20,628 bases of DNA from a virus. The translations under genes were made by a program, and so were the position numbers. The stretch spans positions 1-20,628 of IMG/VR virus record IMGVR_UViG_3300000362_000005, one strand, 5' to 3'. The notes under the pieces are model-generated. The model saw only the letters and a list, made by a program, of their open reading frames with translations. It was not told the origin of the DNA and made no database searches. Positions 1 through 9,000 of the stretch are shown here, one piece after another; positions within the stretch are counted from its first letter, which is position 1; each line of letters begins with the position of its first letter.

Positions 1-195
1 CGCTCGTGCTTCAATAAGACCTTTTACAAACACCGCGCTTGTTAGCGATCCCCTTACTCTAACATTGTTGAACTCGGCGTCACCGTGCTCGTCTATTTTG
101 AAGCCGGCCATCCTAGGTTGGAAATTGCTGGATCGGATGTACTTTTCGGACGCGCCGCCGTCTATCTCGATGTAGGGCTCGCTCGCACCCACAGA
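1..195 (-). repeat. Fibre repeat block C (cut by window edge)
   Basis: Third copy, beginning SVGASEPYIEIDG at fibre residue 886, with AEFNNVRVRGSLTSAVFVKGL before the edge. It very likely continues beyond base 1 with the same GTWLM / NDICRCKT / GDGGIIL order. Confidence 0.7.
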
Positions 196-2850
196 CATCT
201 TGCCCAAAAAAGCACCCTCTGTAGCAGTCAGCTTTCCACTCTTAGTCACTCTAAATGGTGCGCTTGCTAACGTGGCGTGGCCAGCCCAGAATCTGATGTC
301 GTCGCTAGCAGTTGCCAAAGAGCTTATACCAACAGTACTGTCTTGGGACTCAATCTTGGTAGGTGTTATATTCCACCCTGCTATCTTGCCAGTGCCGCCA
401 CCTGAACTTGTAGCATCAAAGATGATATTGCCGCCATCGTCTTTGATTACAATGTTAGGGTCATCACTGTTTAGTACAATTCTTCCATCAGAGCTTTCAA
501 TAGTAGTACCAGTAATGTCCCATCCACCAATAACTGCCGATATAGCTTCAAGGCTAGCAACATTAATATGCGTCGCCAATATGCTGCCTGTAGCAATCCA
601 ATCACCTGAAATGTACGTACCGCCTGCGACAACCTGTACTGACGCCTTTTCTACGCCATTCTGTGCAACGGCTATAAGGACTTCACCTGCTCCGATGTTT
701 GCAGGATTGGTAGTAACCTTTAATGTATTAGTACCATCGTAATAAACATAAGTCCTAGCACTCATTGCTCCAGTATTACTATTAGTTATAGCCTGACTTG
801 TACCATCACCAAAGTAAATAGTTACACTAGTCCAACGAATAGTAGTACTCTCAGATCCTGGAGAAGGTTCAAATACACCTATGACACCACGTATCCTGCC
901 TTTTATTGCAGCTTCAATTTCATCATCAGGGAAATCGTCAAACTCGCCTACGCCCGAACCGCCAGTAACAGTAATAGATCCTTTAACTCTTAAGCCATTG
1001 GTAGTGTCATAAGAAAGATATGCAGCGTCTGATTCGCCGATGAAAATTCCGTAGGCATCGCCAGCATAAAGCGCCGTGCCCTTAAGATTCCCAATTCTTA
1101 ACTTTTCAGATAGCGTAGTCCACGGAACACCTGCATGTGTAAACACATTAATAAAAGGACCATTGTTATCATCAGCGGTCAGGATTATTCCACCATCGCC
1201 TGATGTTCCATAGTCTAAAACAGGTGCACCTGAAGGATAGGTGATATTCTTTGTCCCGCTTTGGTAAGTACAGGTATATCTTTGTCTACCATCTCCCATG
1301 TCATGTCGGCTGGAAACCGTGAACCAAATATCACCAATGCCAGTACTGTACTCTGTCTTGCATCTACAAATATCATTATTATCAAATAGGAACCCGCCAC
1401 CAGGGGGATCGTCTATGTACATTAACCAAGTGCCAGAGTTAGGCACTGCCATATCATTACTCAGAACGCCAGCGCTTTTTACGACAATCATCGAACCAGC
1501 TCTAGCTTCAATCAAGTCCTTAACAAACACCGCAGAAGTAAGAGCACCCCTGACATAAACATTGTTAAACTCGGCATCACCGTGCTGATCTATTCTAAAT
1601 CCTACAGAACCAGAAGCGAAGTTGCTGGATTGAATTCGTTTATTTGCTGCCGCGCCATCAATTTCAATGTAAGGTGAGTCTGCACCAACAGTTACCTTCC
1701 CTGTAAAAGCACCCTCGGTAGCAGTTACCTTTCCTTCTATAGTAGCACTCGTAGCTACTAGATCGCCAGATGCATTAACACGGAATGGGGCAGCGGCTTT
1801 ATCATCGTTTCCTGCCCAAAATCTTATGTTGGGTGAAACCGCTGAACTCATACCAACATGCCCATTGTCAGAAGATAGAGTATCCTCTGTAATTACCCAT
1901 CCAGCTAATGAAGGATCTACTGACGCAGTATCTCTAGAACTAAAGATAATTTCACCAGCAGCATTTCTAATAACTATGGCATAATCATCTATATAATGAC
2001 CTAGAAATACCCTGCTTGATTTAGATGTCCAGGGTTCGCCCTGATGTGTAAATATATTAAACGAGGGTGCGCTATCCGATGCATCTAAAATAATTCCACC
2101 ATCGCCAGCTTGCCCGTAATCTAGTACTGGAGCACCAACAGGAAAAACAGTTTCAAATGGGCCGTGAAGGTGAGTACATTCATAAGTCTGTACATTCCCT
2201 GGCATAAGAGGATGTGATTTCTCTGTGCCTTCGCCTACTTGGAACCAAACATCTTTAATCCCGTCGTCTGTAACAGTCTTACATCTACATATATCATTTT
2301 CATCAAACAGCACCCCTCCACCCGGAGGTGACTCCACCGACATAAGCCAAGTGCCAGACCAAGGACCTAACTCAGATTCTTCCCACCACACAGGCTCTTC
2401 TTCTTCTGGTACAGCCATAGCAGTACTTAGTTTTCCTGCTGACTTAACAACTATAAGTGTGCCAGCGTGAGCACTAACTAAGTTTTTCACAAATACTGCA
2501 GAAGTCAAAGCGCCACGAACAGTTACATCATTAAATTCTGCGTTCCCATATCCAGTAATCCGAACGCCTGACAGGCCAGAGACAAAATTGCTTGATTGCA
2601 TTGATATTACTTCATCGCTTTTACTTCCAATGAAGAATGTTACATCGTCAGTACCCACAGTTAAGCTTTCAAGATTAACATGAGGGCTTTCCATGCTAAC
2701 AAGTGTTTGCCATCTCTCGCCATCCCACATAGATACATTGCGTGGTTTTTGGTCAGTTGTAGCATACATCTGCCCAATGACAGTACCTGTTGGTGGCCTT
2801 TCTTTTAACGGGCCATATAGAAACGATCTAGGAAAAGCTCTTTCTGGCAT
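1..2850 (-). CDS. Long tail fibre/tip protein with internal repeats (partial)
   Basis: An ATG at 2850 with GGAG 6 nt upstream opens a frame of 950 codons that runs off the window edge without a stop; I read the whole frame and found none. The N-terminus (SFLYGPLKERPPTGTVIGQ then MYATTDQKP) resembles 'tail protein, collar/receptor' openings. Long repeat blocks begin at residues 64, 387 and 886, with shared phrases such as SSNF...GxRI, AEFNxVxVRG, LTSAVFVK and NDICRCKT. Between them are IRFWAG...APFRV and two IGGWDI / IAGWNI units, all typical of siphovirus fibre and tip proteins that build beta-helical or pleated stalks. The C-terminal receptor-binding part lies beyond base 1. Confidence 0.8.
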   Translation of the reverse strand, partial: MPERAFPRSFLYGPLKERPPTGTVIGQMYATTDQKPRNVSMWDGERWQTLVSMESPHVNLESLTVGTDDVTFFIGSKSDEVISMQSSNFVSGLSGVRITGYGNAEFNDVTVRGALTSAVFVKNLVSAHAGTLIVVKSAGKLSTAMAVPEEEEPVWWEESELGPWSGTWLMSVESPPGGGVLFDENDICRCKTVTDDGIKDVWFQVGEGTEKSHPLMPGNVQTYECTHLHGPFETVFPVGAPVLDYGQAGDGGIILDASDSAPSFNIFTHQGEPWTSKSSRVFLGHYIDDYAIVIRNAAGEIIFSSRDTASVDPSLAGWVITEDTLSSDNGHVGMSSAVSPNIRFWAGNDDKAAAPFRVNASGDLVATSATIEGKVTATEGAFTGKVTVGADSPYIEIDGAAANKRIQSSNFASGSVGFRIDQHGDAEFNNVYVRGALTSAVFVKDLIEARAGSMIVVKSAGVLSNDMAVPNSGTWLMYIDDPPGGGFLFDNNDICRCKTEYSTGIGDIWFTVSSRHDMGDGRQRYTCTYQSGTKNITYPSGAPVLDYGTSGDGGIILTADDNNGPFINVFTHAGVPWTTLSEKLRIGNLKGTALYAGDAYGIFIGESDAAYLSYDTTNGLRVKGSITVTGGSGVGEFDDFPDDEIEAAIKGRIRGVIGVFEPSPGSESTTIRWTSVTIYFGDGTSQAITNSNTGAMSARTYVYYDGTNTLKVTTNPANIGAGEVLIAVAQNGVEKASVQVVAGGTYISGDWIATGSILATHINVASLEAISAVIGGWDITGTTIESSDGRIVLNSDDPNIVIKDDGGNIIFDATSSGGGTGKIAGWNITPTKIESQDSTVGISSLATASDDIRFWAGHATLASAPFRVTKSGKLTATEGAFLGKMSVGASEPYIEIDGGASEKYIRSSNFQPRMAGFKIDEHGDAEFNNVRVRGSLTSAVFVKGLIEARA
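1120..1692 (-). repeat. Fibre repeat block B
   Basis: Second copy (fibre residues 387-577), starting TVGADSPYIEIDG and ending GVPWT. It lies 323 codons after block A and 499 codons before block C, all in frame. Its first third is closest to block C, including at DNA level (AACATTGTT, CTCGGC, TCACCGTGCT). Confidence 0.75.
2029..2661 (-). repeat. Fibre repeat block A
   Basis: First copy of a long in-frame repeat (fibre residues 64-274), from TVGTDDVTFFIG to GEPWT. It shares with block B the phrases AEFNxVxVRGALTSAVFVK, IVVKSAG, GTWLM, NDICRCKT and GDGGIIL. It carries about 14 extra acidic/Trp residues (EEEEPVWWEE) before GTWLM that B lacks. Confidence 0.75.
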
Positions 2851-2859
2851 AAATTACTC

Positions 2860-3537
2860 CTAGCCTGCAGCTGTGTAAGAAATTACTACACCATGTGACT
2901 GGACTCGGAAAGTTTCTTCATCTTCTGGATGATCTGGGAATCTTGATAACTTAAATCTTACAATATGCTCAGCCTCAGCGCTTGCTAAATTAAGCGAGGG
3001 TCCTTCCATCAAATCGCCTTGATCTGCCCCCTCGTCAATCCAAGTAATCTGCCCTGTATCAGATGTATATTCTGAAGAATTTGAACCCAAATGTCCATAC
3101 CCAAGAGTAAACTGGATTCTGTATGCCTTATTAAACATACTGCTTTGATGAAAGATTACTTGGGCGGTAAGATTACTAACAAAATCGGGCGGAACCATCC
3201 ATCCAGTATAAGCATGACAGTTTCCATAAAGATTAAGAAACTCTGCGCCTTGAACATCATTCCATCCACCAACATGTTTGCCGCGATCATCCCAATTTAT
3301 AGCTCTGGTAACACCAACCCAAGGAACTAAAATCTTTCTTGTTATATGCTCCATCTCATCAAGTGTAACCGATTCACTATCTAGCGCCACCGACCCAGAA
3401 AGTTTAACACCACGTTCTCCTGTACCGCCATGATCGTGACCTGTAGAAATATGAAGTATATCGTCTCTTAAATCATTATATTGTGATGCTTGCACTGCGT
3501 CTACGCCTGCTACGACTGGGCTTGAATTAGGTGCCAT
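2860..3537 (-). CDS. Tail/fibre structural protein with GHDH motif
   Basis: I take ATG 3537 as the start: it overlaps the previous stop (TAATG) and has GGAG 6 nt upstream, whereas the longer ORF would use TTG. The product is 225 residues. The opening (VDAVQASQYNDLRDDILHIS then GHDHGGTGERGVKL) is a motif often met near the N-terminus of phage fibre-associated structural proteins. The remainder is strand-rich, with FSLGYGHLG-like and VVISYTAAG-like strands, and ends without any enzyme motif. A role in the tail tip beside the long repeated fibre gene is likely; the exact function is unknown. Confidence 0.55.
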   Translation of the reverse strand: MAPNSSPVVAGVDAVQASQYNDLRDDILHISTGHDHGGTGERGVKLSGSVALDSESVTLDEMEHITRKILVPWVGVTRAINWDDRGKHVGGWNDVQGAEFLNLYGNCHAYTGWMVPPDFVSNLTAQVIFHQSSMFNKAYRIQFTLGYGHLGSNSSEYTSDTGQITWIDEGADQGDLMEGPSLNLASAEAEHIVRFKLSRFPDHPEDEETFRVQSHGVVISYTAAG

Positions 3538-3779
3538 TAGCTCCAAACTCCTCCACCCCAACGAATGTTTTCATTGGAATTAAATGAACCACTAGCCCAA
3601 AGTGCTGGATAGGGTGCTTCGTCAGTACTAAGTGGCTCTTCTTCAAATATCAACAAATCATCTGTGTGTATCAACCACCTAAGAATCTTTTGCATCCCTG
3701 CAGACTTTGGGAAAATATGATGTGAGCGATCCCATATTTCTGCTATCAAATCTGAAAGCTTGTCTGAACCTATTCCCAT
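3537..3779 (-). CDS. Small unknown protein of the tail-tip cluster
   Basis: An 80-residue protein beginning MGIGSDKLSDLIAEIWDRSH, 2 nt after the preceding stop. The first 45 residues are helical (AEIWDRSHHIF, MQKILRWLIHTDDLL); the rest is acidic and Trp/Gly-rich, ending NENIRWGGGVWS. I recognise no family. Its stop overlaps the next ATG (TAATG), so it belongs to the tail-tip operon. It could be a small fibre adaptor or chaperone; no evidence decides. Confidence 0.65.
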   Translation of the reverse strand: MGIGSDKLSDLIAEIWDRSHHIFPKSAGMQKILRWLIHTDDLLIFEEEPLSTDEAPYPALWASGSFNSNENIRWGGGVWS

Positions 3780-3781
3780 AA

Positions 3782-4636
3782 TTAACCTCTTTCAATCCTT
3801 GTACTGTAATAAACGTTACGAACTGTCCCATAAACTTTTTCCGCGTCTACGATACCTCGAGCCATCAATGTACCACCAGGATTAAATACACTTAATGAGT
3901 CTAAATACTGATTGAATATAGATCCTTGCGCTGTATGCGACAATCTAAAATATTGTAGACTGTATGGAATTCCTGAAACAGTTGCTTCGCCAAAAGTTCT
4001 ACTAAAATGTGACCACTGATTAGCGTCACCAGGCGTAAAAGCCCATTCATAATAATTCATATTGCTACTACCAAGTCGTACTAGCAAAGAACCTGTTAGA
4101 TTTATACTCGGTCTATACCAGAACTGGAAAACACTACCGAGCGACCAATTACTTAACACTTGAAGCGCTGTAGATGTCTCATAAGGAATTGTACCACTCG
4201 CAGTTGTTTGGCACAAAATAGAAGCACCTAAGTATTGTACCACAGTAGTCTCCTGCACTAAAGTACCATGTCCACCAGCGCTCCAGCCAGACGTACTTTC
4301 GCATGCACTGAGATAGTGCCTGTTTGCAGGCGTATCGAATATACCTAACTCGCGCCAGTGACCATTTCCTTCACTTGGAGTAAACACACCTAAGTATCTC
4401 GTAACACCAATGCTCGGAGAGTGTGCGCCTGATATAGGCCTCCTGCAAATCTCTTCCTCTAATGCCGTATCTGTCGCTGTGGCCGCCGTGCTGCCCAATC
4501 CCGTTGCTACATAAATCCAATTTGGACCCGTGTTGCTTGCAAGTGCGCCTCCCAGGGAAGTTATTCCTGCATTAGTAACAATATTACTGTAGTGCGAAAG
4601 CGACCCATCTTCATTATTAATACTAAAGAAACCCAT
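3782..4636 (-). CDS. Candidate receptor-binding tail protein with inserted jelly-roll
   Basis: I place the start at ATG 4636, overlapping the previous stop as TAATG, rather than at an upstream TTG; this gives 284 residues. The first 105 residues resemble a common phage tail domain: NWIYVATGLGSTAATATDTAL, an E-E-R segment, then YLGVFTPSEG and WRELGIFDTPAN. The last 35 residues, FNPGGTLMARGIVDAEK and YYSTRIERG, look like the end of that same domain ('F...GG.L.AR'). Between them, about residues 106-250 form a Gly/Ser/Trp/Tyr-rich strand region with FQFWYRPS and LQYFRLSHTAQG, similar in character to carbohydrate-binding jelly-rolls. So a sugar-binding module seems inserted in a fibre-tip domain. 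Receptor binding is inference. Confidence 0.55.
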   Translation of the reverse strand: MGFFSINNEDGSLSHYSNIVTNAGITSLGGALASNTGPNWIYVATGLGSTAATATDTALEEEICRRPISGAHSPSIGVTRYLGVFTPSEGNGHWRELGIFDTPANRHYLSACESTSGWSAGGHGTLVQETTVVQYLGASILCQTTASGTIPYETSTALQVLSNWSLGSVFQFWYRPSINLTGSLLVRLGSSNMNYYEWAFTPGDANQWSHFSRTFGEATVSGIPYSLQYFRLSHTAQGSIFNQYLDSLSVFNPGGTLMARGIVDAEKVYGTVRNVYYSTRIERG

Positions 4637-6075
4637 TATCCAGGCACCTCCCAAGGTTGCGATGTAAATGCTATATTATTTCTTTCCCATATTCCATCTC
4701 TGTGCACTTCAAAAACCCTCTCTACATTAATCACCCAAACTCGTACCGGCTCTTTCTCTGTATAATCTGATCTAACCCAATGTCTAACATCAAATATATC
4801 CCTCTTGTTAGATATTAAAGTGAGCGTCTGTCCGGGCTGCCATTCACCATAATTCTGTGTTCTTATCGTAAAGCTTCCGTGAGTGATAGGCCAAGCTTTC
4901 CTGCGCAAAATAAGATTGCCCAAAGATATTACCGGATCGTCCTTCTCTACCCTAAAATCTGACACCGATATTGTCATCTCGTGATGTCCACTGCCACCCT
5001 GCCTTCTTTGCATCTCTCTAATAGAATCATCGTCAAATACAACTGCAATCCTATCGGGTATTTCGGGTTTATAGTCTACTTTAACATCATCTCCAGCACC
5101 GGGCCTTCCTTCGCCGTCGTATTCTTGCTGCGGAAATCTTATCCCCCAATTCCATATACAAACATAAGCAACTCCAGGTATTCCATCTATATCAGCCTCG
5201 CCCTCTATACCCAAAGGATCAGGAACAACAGTCCTTTGTACCCAACTGTCTGTCCCTTCAGGTCTTACATAAACATCCGTGTCTTGCACGGAAAACGGAG
5301 GCAATGGAAGACTAAAGAAACTTGTAGTACCATCAGCTTTAGTTTCATGTGAGTGGGACTCGGTGTCCTTAGAAGCAAAGTCCTTAAGAATAATTACATT
5401 GGCGATACCAGTAGCATCATGTATAACTTCCAAATCACCCACAGTGTTGAGGACATTTCCCCAAGCATCTGCGTCAATGATTGATATAGGTGCCTCTTCT
5501 TCCATCGTATGAAAGAAGTGAATTTTTTTGTCGTAGTCTATCGACCAAAGATAATTAACCTGATTAGCAATATTGCTTATCACAGAAGATACTGCTACGT
5601 AATCATAATCACTGACAGGAATGTACGGTCCATCTTGGATAAACTCAAAGTTTGTAAATCCTTTTGCGAATTCGTTTAATGCCCATCTTATCCTTGCACC
5701 GGCTCGTTGCTCTGGTATTTCTTTTCCTACAACTAAATGCCTATCCAGTAACCTAACATAACTATCTCCGGTATAATCTACCTCCATAGCAGCACCACCG
5801 CTAAGCCACCTGTTAGCAGGTGTACCTATGATGCCTTCAAACATCTTCACGTCATCGATGATTATTCTAAAGAGCTGTCCACCAAGCGGAAGTTCTTTTC
5901 CTTGATCTACAACATAAGATGTAGGATAGCGCATAGACCAACTTGCGCTATCACTCATTGCACCAAGACCGTCATTAATCACAAGGTCTATGATAGACGC
6001 ATAACTATAATGATTTTCCCATATAATACTATCTGTACTTAAATCGTAAGTTCCGACTTCAAGCCCTGTAGTCAT
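4636..6075 (-). CDS. Tail hub/baseplate-like protein (gp37-like)
   Basis: A 479-residue protein whose ATG overlaps the tape measure stop (TAATG). It begins MTTGLEVGTYDL and shows alternating strands and short loops throughout, with PLGGQLFRIIIDDVKMFEGI early and an NANVIILKDF-type region in the middle. The position directly after the tape measure and the order of strand-rich domains fit a tail-tip hub, such as a distal tail or gp27-like/ReqiPepy6 gp37-like protein, which anchors fibres and lets the tape measure out. No catalytic motif (peptidase, lysozyme) is visible. The family call is tentative; the tip role is well supported by synteny. Confidence 0.55.
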   Translation of the reverse strand: MTTGLEVGTYDLSTDSIIWENHYSYASIIDLVINDGLGAMSDSASWSMRYPTSYVVDQGKELPLGGQLFRIIIDDVKMFEGIIGTPANRWLSGGAAMEVDYTGDSYVRLLDRHLVVGKEIPEQRAGARIRWALNEFAKGFTNFEFIQDGPYIPVSDYDYVAVSSVISNIANQVNYLWSIDYDKKIHFFHTMEEEAPISIIDADAWGNVLNTVGDLEVIHDATGIANVIILKDFASKDTESHSHETKADGTTSFFSLPLPPFSVQDTDVYVRPEGTDSWVQRTVVPDPLGIEGEADIDGIPGVAYVCIWNWGIRFPQQEYDGEGRPGAGDDVKVDYKPEIPDRIAVVFDDDSIREMQRRQGGSGHHEMTISVSDFRVEKDDPVISLGNLILRRKAWPITHGSFTIRTQNYGEWQPGQTLTLISNKRDIFDVRHWVRSDYTEKEPVRVWVINVERVFEVHRDGIWERNNIAFTSQPWEVPG

Positions 6076-9000
6076 TAAAACCTACCCGTTGTTGATACGC
6101 CACGAACTCTAAGCTTTCTAAGAACTTCTCTCGAAACATCATCTGCAACCTTCTTGGCATCATCTGGCGAACCAAAAGTATTGCCAGTAATATTAATCTC
6201 TAAAGTAATCCCGCCTCCCGCGCCATTAACCATCTGCACAGGAACATTCCCATGACGTAATGGGATAATTGCCTCCGGTCCCATCTCGCCGATGAGTGTT
6301 CTCGTCGGTCTGTACACAACGCCACCATGTTGCATACCATTAGGTTTATCATTGTGCACCGCTATACCATTAGCAAAATACGTATGAAACTCTTCAACAT
6401 TAAAGTTATATACTGTATTCATTTCGAACACTTGTTCTACTTTAAGAACTTTCTCTTTAGAAAGACTGTTCCCATTCTCTACGAAAATATCATCTCCAGC
6501 TTCAATATCTTTTGCCAGAACAAAGTCCTTATGCACACTTCGCTTGTTACTATTCGGCATGTAGAACGGGTGTTCGCCTGTAACCTTTACCACTCTATCG
6601 TCCTCTGTAGTAATTTTATAAACAAAATCTGTATCTCTAGAAACAATACTTGTAACTGCACCACTAGCGAATGTACCATCTTCAGGATCAAACGAAAGAA
6701 CCATATCACCAATATCTACGTACTCTATAGATGTCTCGTTACCATTGATCATCAAAATCGGAGTGCCCTTAACGAAACACGAAGGTACTGTAGGTGTTCC
6801 TGGGTCTTCATATTGCGGTCTCCAGATTCTGCCAACCCATTCTTTGAGTGCGTCTATTATTCCTCTAATAGCACCCTCAATACCTTGTAGTGCTACACGG
6901 AAAACGTAGAAGGGGCCATGATCAACATTAAGATGATCATTAAGCCATTTCTTAAATTTGCCATAGAAATCCCAAGCTGCTTCCATAAAGAAACCTCGGG
7001 TTCCTTCGTCGGGGTCTCCGAATAATGTCGCCCAAAGCGCTCTAACAGGAGTAAGAACTGACGGCCAAGTATCCTCATAGAATGTAGTAAAGAAACCTTC
7101 TATCGGATCTAAAATATTTACTTTTACTTTGTCACCAACACTCTTTAAGAAACCATCTTCTCCAAATATACTATCCCAAAGGTTTTCTACGTCACTCTTC
7201 CACGTAGACAAATAATCATCATGGAAATCCGTGAAGAACCCTCTTATAGGACTTAAGATTCTCTCGTCAGCCTTATCAGATTTCCTCTTAAAGAACCCCG
7301 CTCCACCAAATATATCATCCCATAACTTCTCTACATCACCCTTCCAAGGACTAAAGTAGTTATCTCTAAACCTATTAAAGAAGTTTCGGATTGGTTGTAG
7401 AACTCTTTGGTCAACTCTTCCTGCTATATTACCAAATTCATTCCACATTTCATCCCAACCCTTAGTCATATCCTCAGACCAAGTGTTGCCAAACAAATTC
7501 CTAAGCAGCTTCTTAAAATCTTCCCATATAGGTTTTAGTACATCCTCCCAAAGATCTACAAGCTGCAAAGCCTCAACAAGTTCTTGCCATTCCCCTTTGA
7601 CTCCTTCTATAAACTCGTCAATCTTAGTATCAATAAACTCTTTAATACCATCTCTGAGTTCTTCCAATCGCTCTCGAGTGCGCCTCGTCCATCTATGTAA
7701 AGTCTCGGATACACCGGCCCAAAAACTAATATAACCCGCTATACCACTTGTTACAATTTCAGCAGCAGTTAGGTTTATACCAAATAAACTCCCTGCTACA
7801 GATCCACTAGATTCATCCAGTTCTCCAAATGGGTCTGTAACAAGCCCAAAGATTCTTGCCAACTCTCTAATCGCACCAACAAAATGCCAAGTACCTCTGG
7901 CTAAATCCCAAACTGCAGTTGCACATGTTCCTACAATCCTAGCAATTCTTCCAAGCGTTCCGGCAAATTCTGAGAATCTATTAAGCTGATCTTGATCAGG
8001 TATCAACTCTTGAATAGATTCAGTCAAATCTTTAATTGTTCTCAAGATTGGCGATCTTTCAAATAGGTTTTCCATATCTTGAATAGGACTGCTAATATCT
8101 GGTGCCCAATCGTCACCCCAAAATCTAACGTCCCATTCAATATCAGTTTCCATCTCACGACCAAGCAACACACCCCAGAAGGCATCCCAATAAGCTTTAA
8201 ACTGATTATAGAGGTTTTCAAGCGGTGGGCGCAAGTATGTTTCCCAAAGATTCTCAAGCTCTGGTCTTATATAATCACGCCAAGCAGGTACAACATGTTC
8301 CTCCCATCCTTGCTTAATTAATTCATAAAGTTTAATGAACACGCCAGCAACCCACGTAGCACCTCTAAAAGCTGTTATAAACGCATGCCCAATATAGTCA
8401 GATATTTTCCACGGACCCTCGCCTTCCATTCCAAGGAAGTCTTGGATTGCAGGTAAGAATATCGTATTCCAATCATCTATAAGTTGATCAGCAAGTGCTC
8501 TAAATGCCTGATCGAAATTAATTGCTACTATCTGATCATCTTCCCAAACAAATAGGTTCTCCCAGAATACTTGGAATCTACTTCTTAGATAGTTACCCAC
8601 TCTCTCTAACGTAGTCTGCACAAACTCGTTTATACCAAGCTCAAATGTATGATCTAAAAACCCTGCCAAGAGTCCAGCGAGATAGAAGACGAGTGCACCA
8701 CGCGGACCGAAGAATGTAGCTCCGATAATTGACATCCATGTAGCTACATCAAACATATTTGTGAACATATCTTCTAGTTGTGGGTGTGCACCTATTAAGA
8801 AGTCTTTTACAGAATCACCTAACCATCGAAGCAATACTGTTACAAGTGCTCCGACAATACCACGGATGCTTAGTTTCTTGATACCAGCAAGATGTGCTAA
8901 AAGCTGACCGCCAATCGACACCGCCCATCCTGCCATGTAGCTCCAGAAATTCTCTTTAAGCGTATTCCAAAAAACACCAATAACTTCTCTGAGTGTAGTT

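Noticed and set aside
3538-3561. Upstream TTG start (3561) for the 225-aa protein, and similarly TTG 4654 for the 284-aa protein
   Set aside because: Both have an ATG that overlaps the previous stop as TAATG, the same coupling seen at 6075. The TTG versions would overlap the neighbour needlessly.
6351-6779. Hint domain as a full splicing intein with homing endonuclease
   Set aside because: Only 143 residues long with no endonuclease domain, and the +1 residue is Asp rather than Cys, Ser or Thr. Splicing cannot be excluded absolutely but cleavage is the better reading.
6327-6890. Plus-strand ORF of 187 codons opposite the Hint domain, considered as a homing endonuclease or nested gene
   Set aside because: It has no Shine-Dalgarno, no endonuclease motif (LAGLIDADG, HNH, GIY-YIG), and its composition follows from the antisense of the well-supported tape measure frame.
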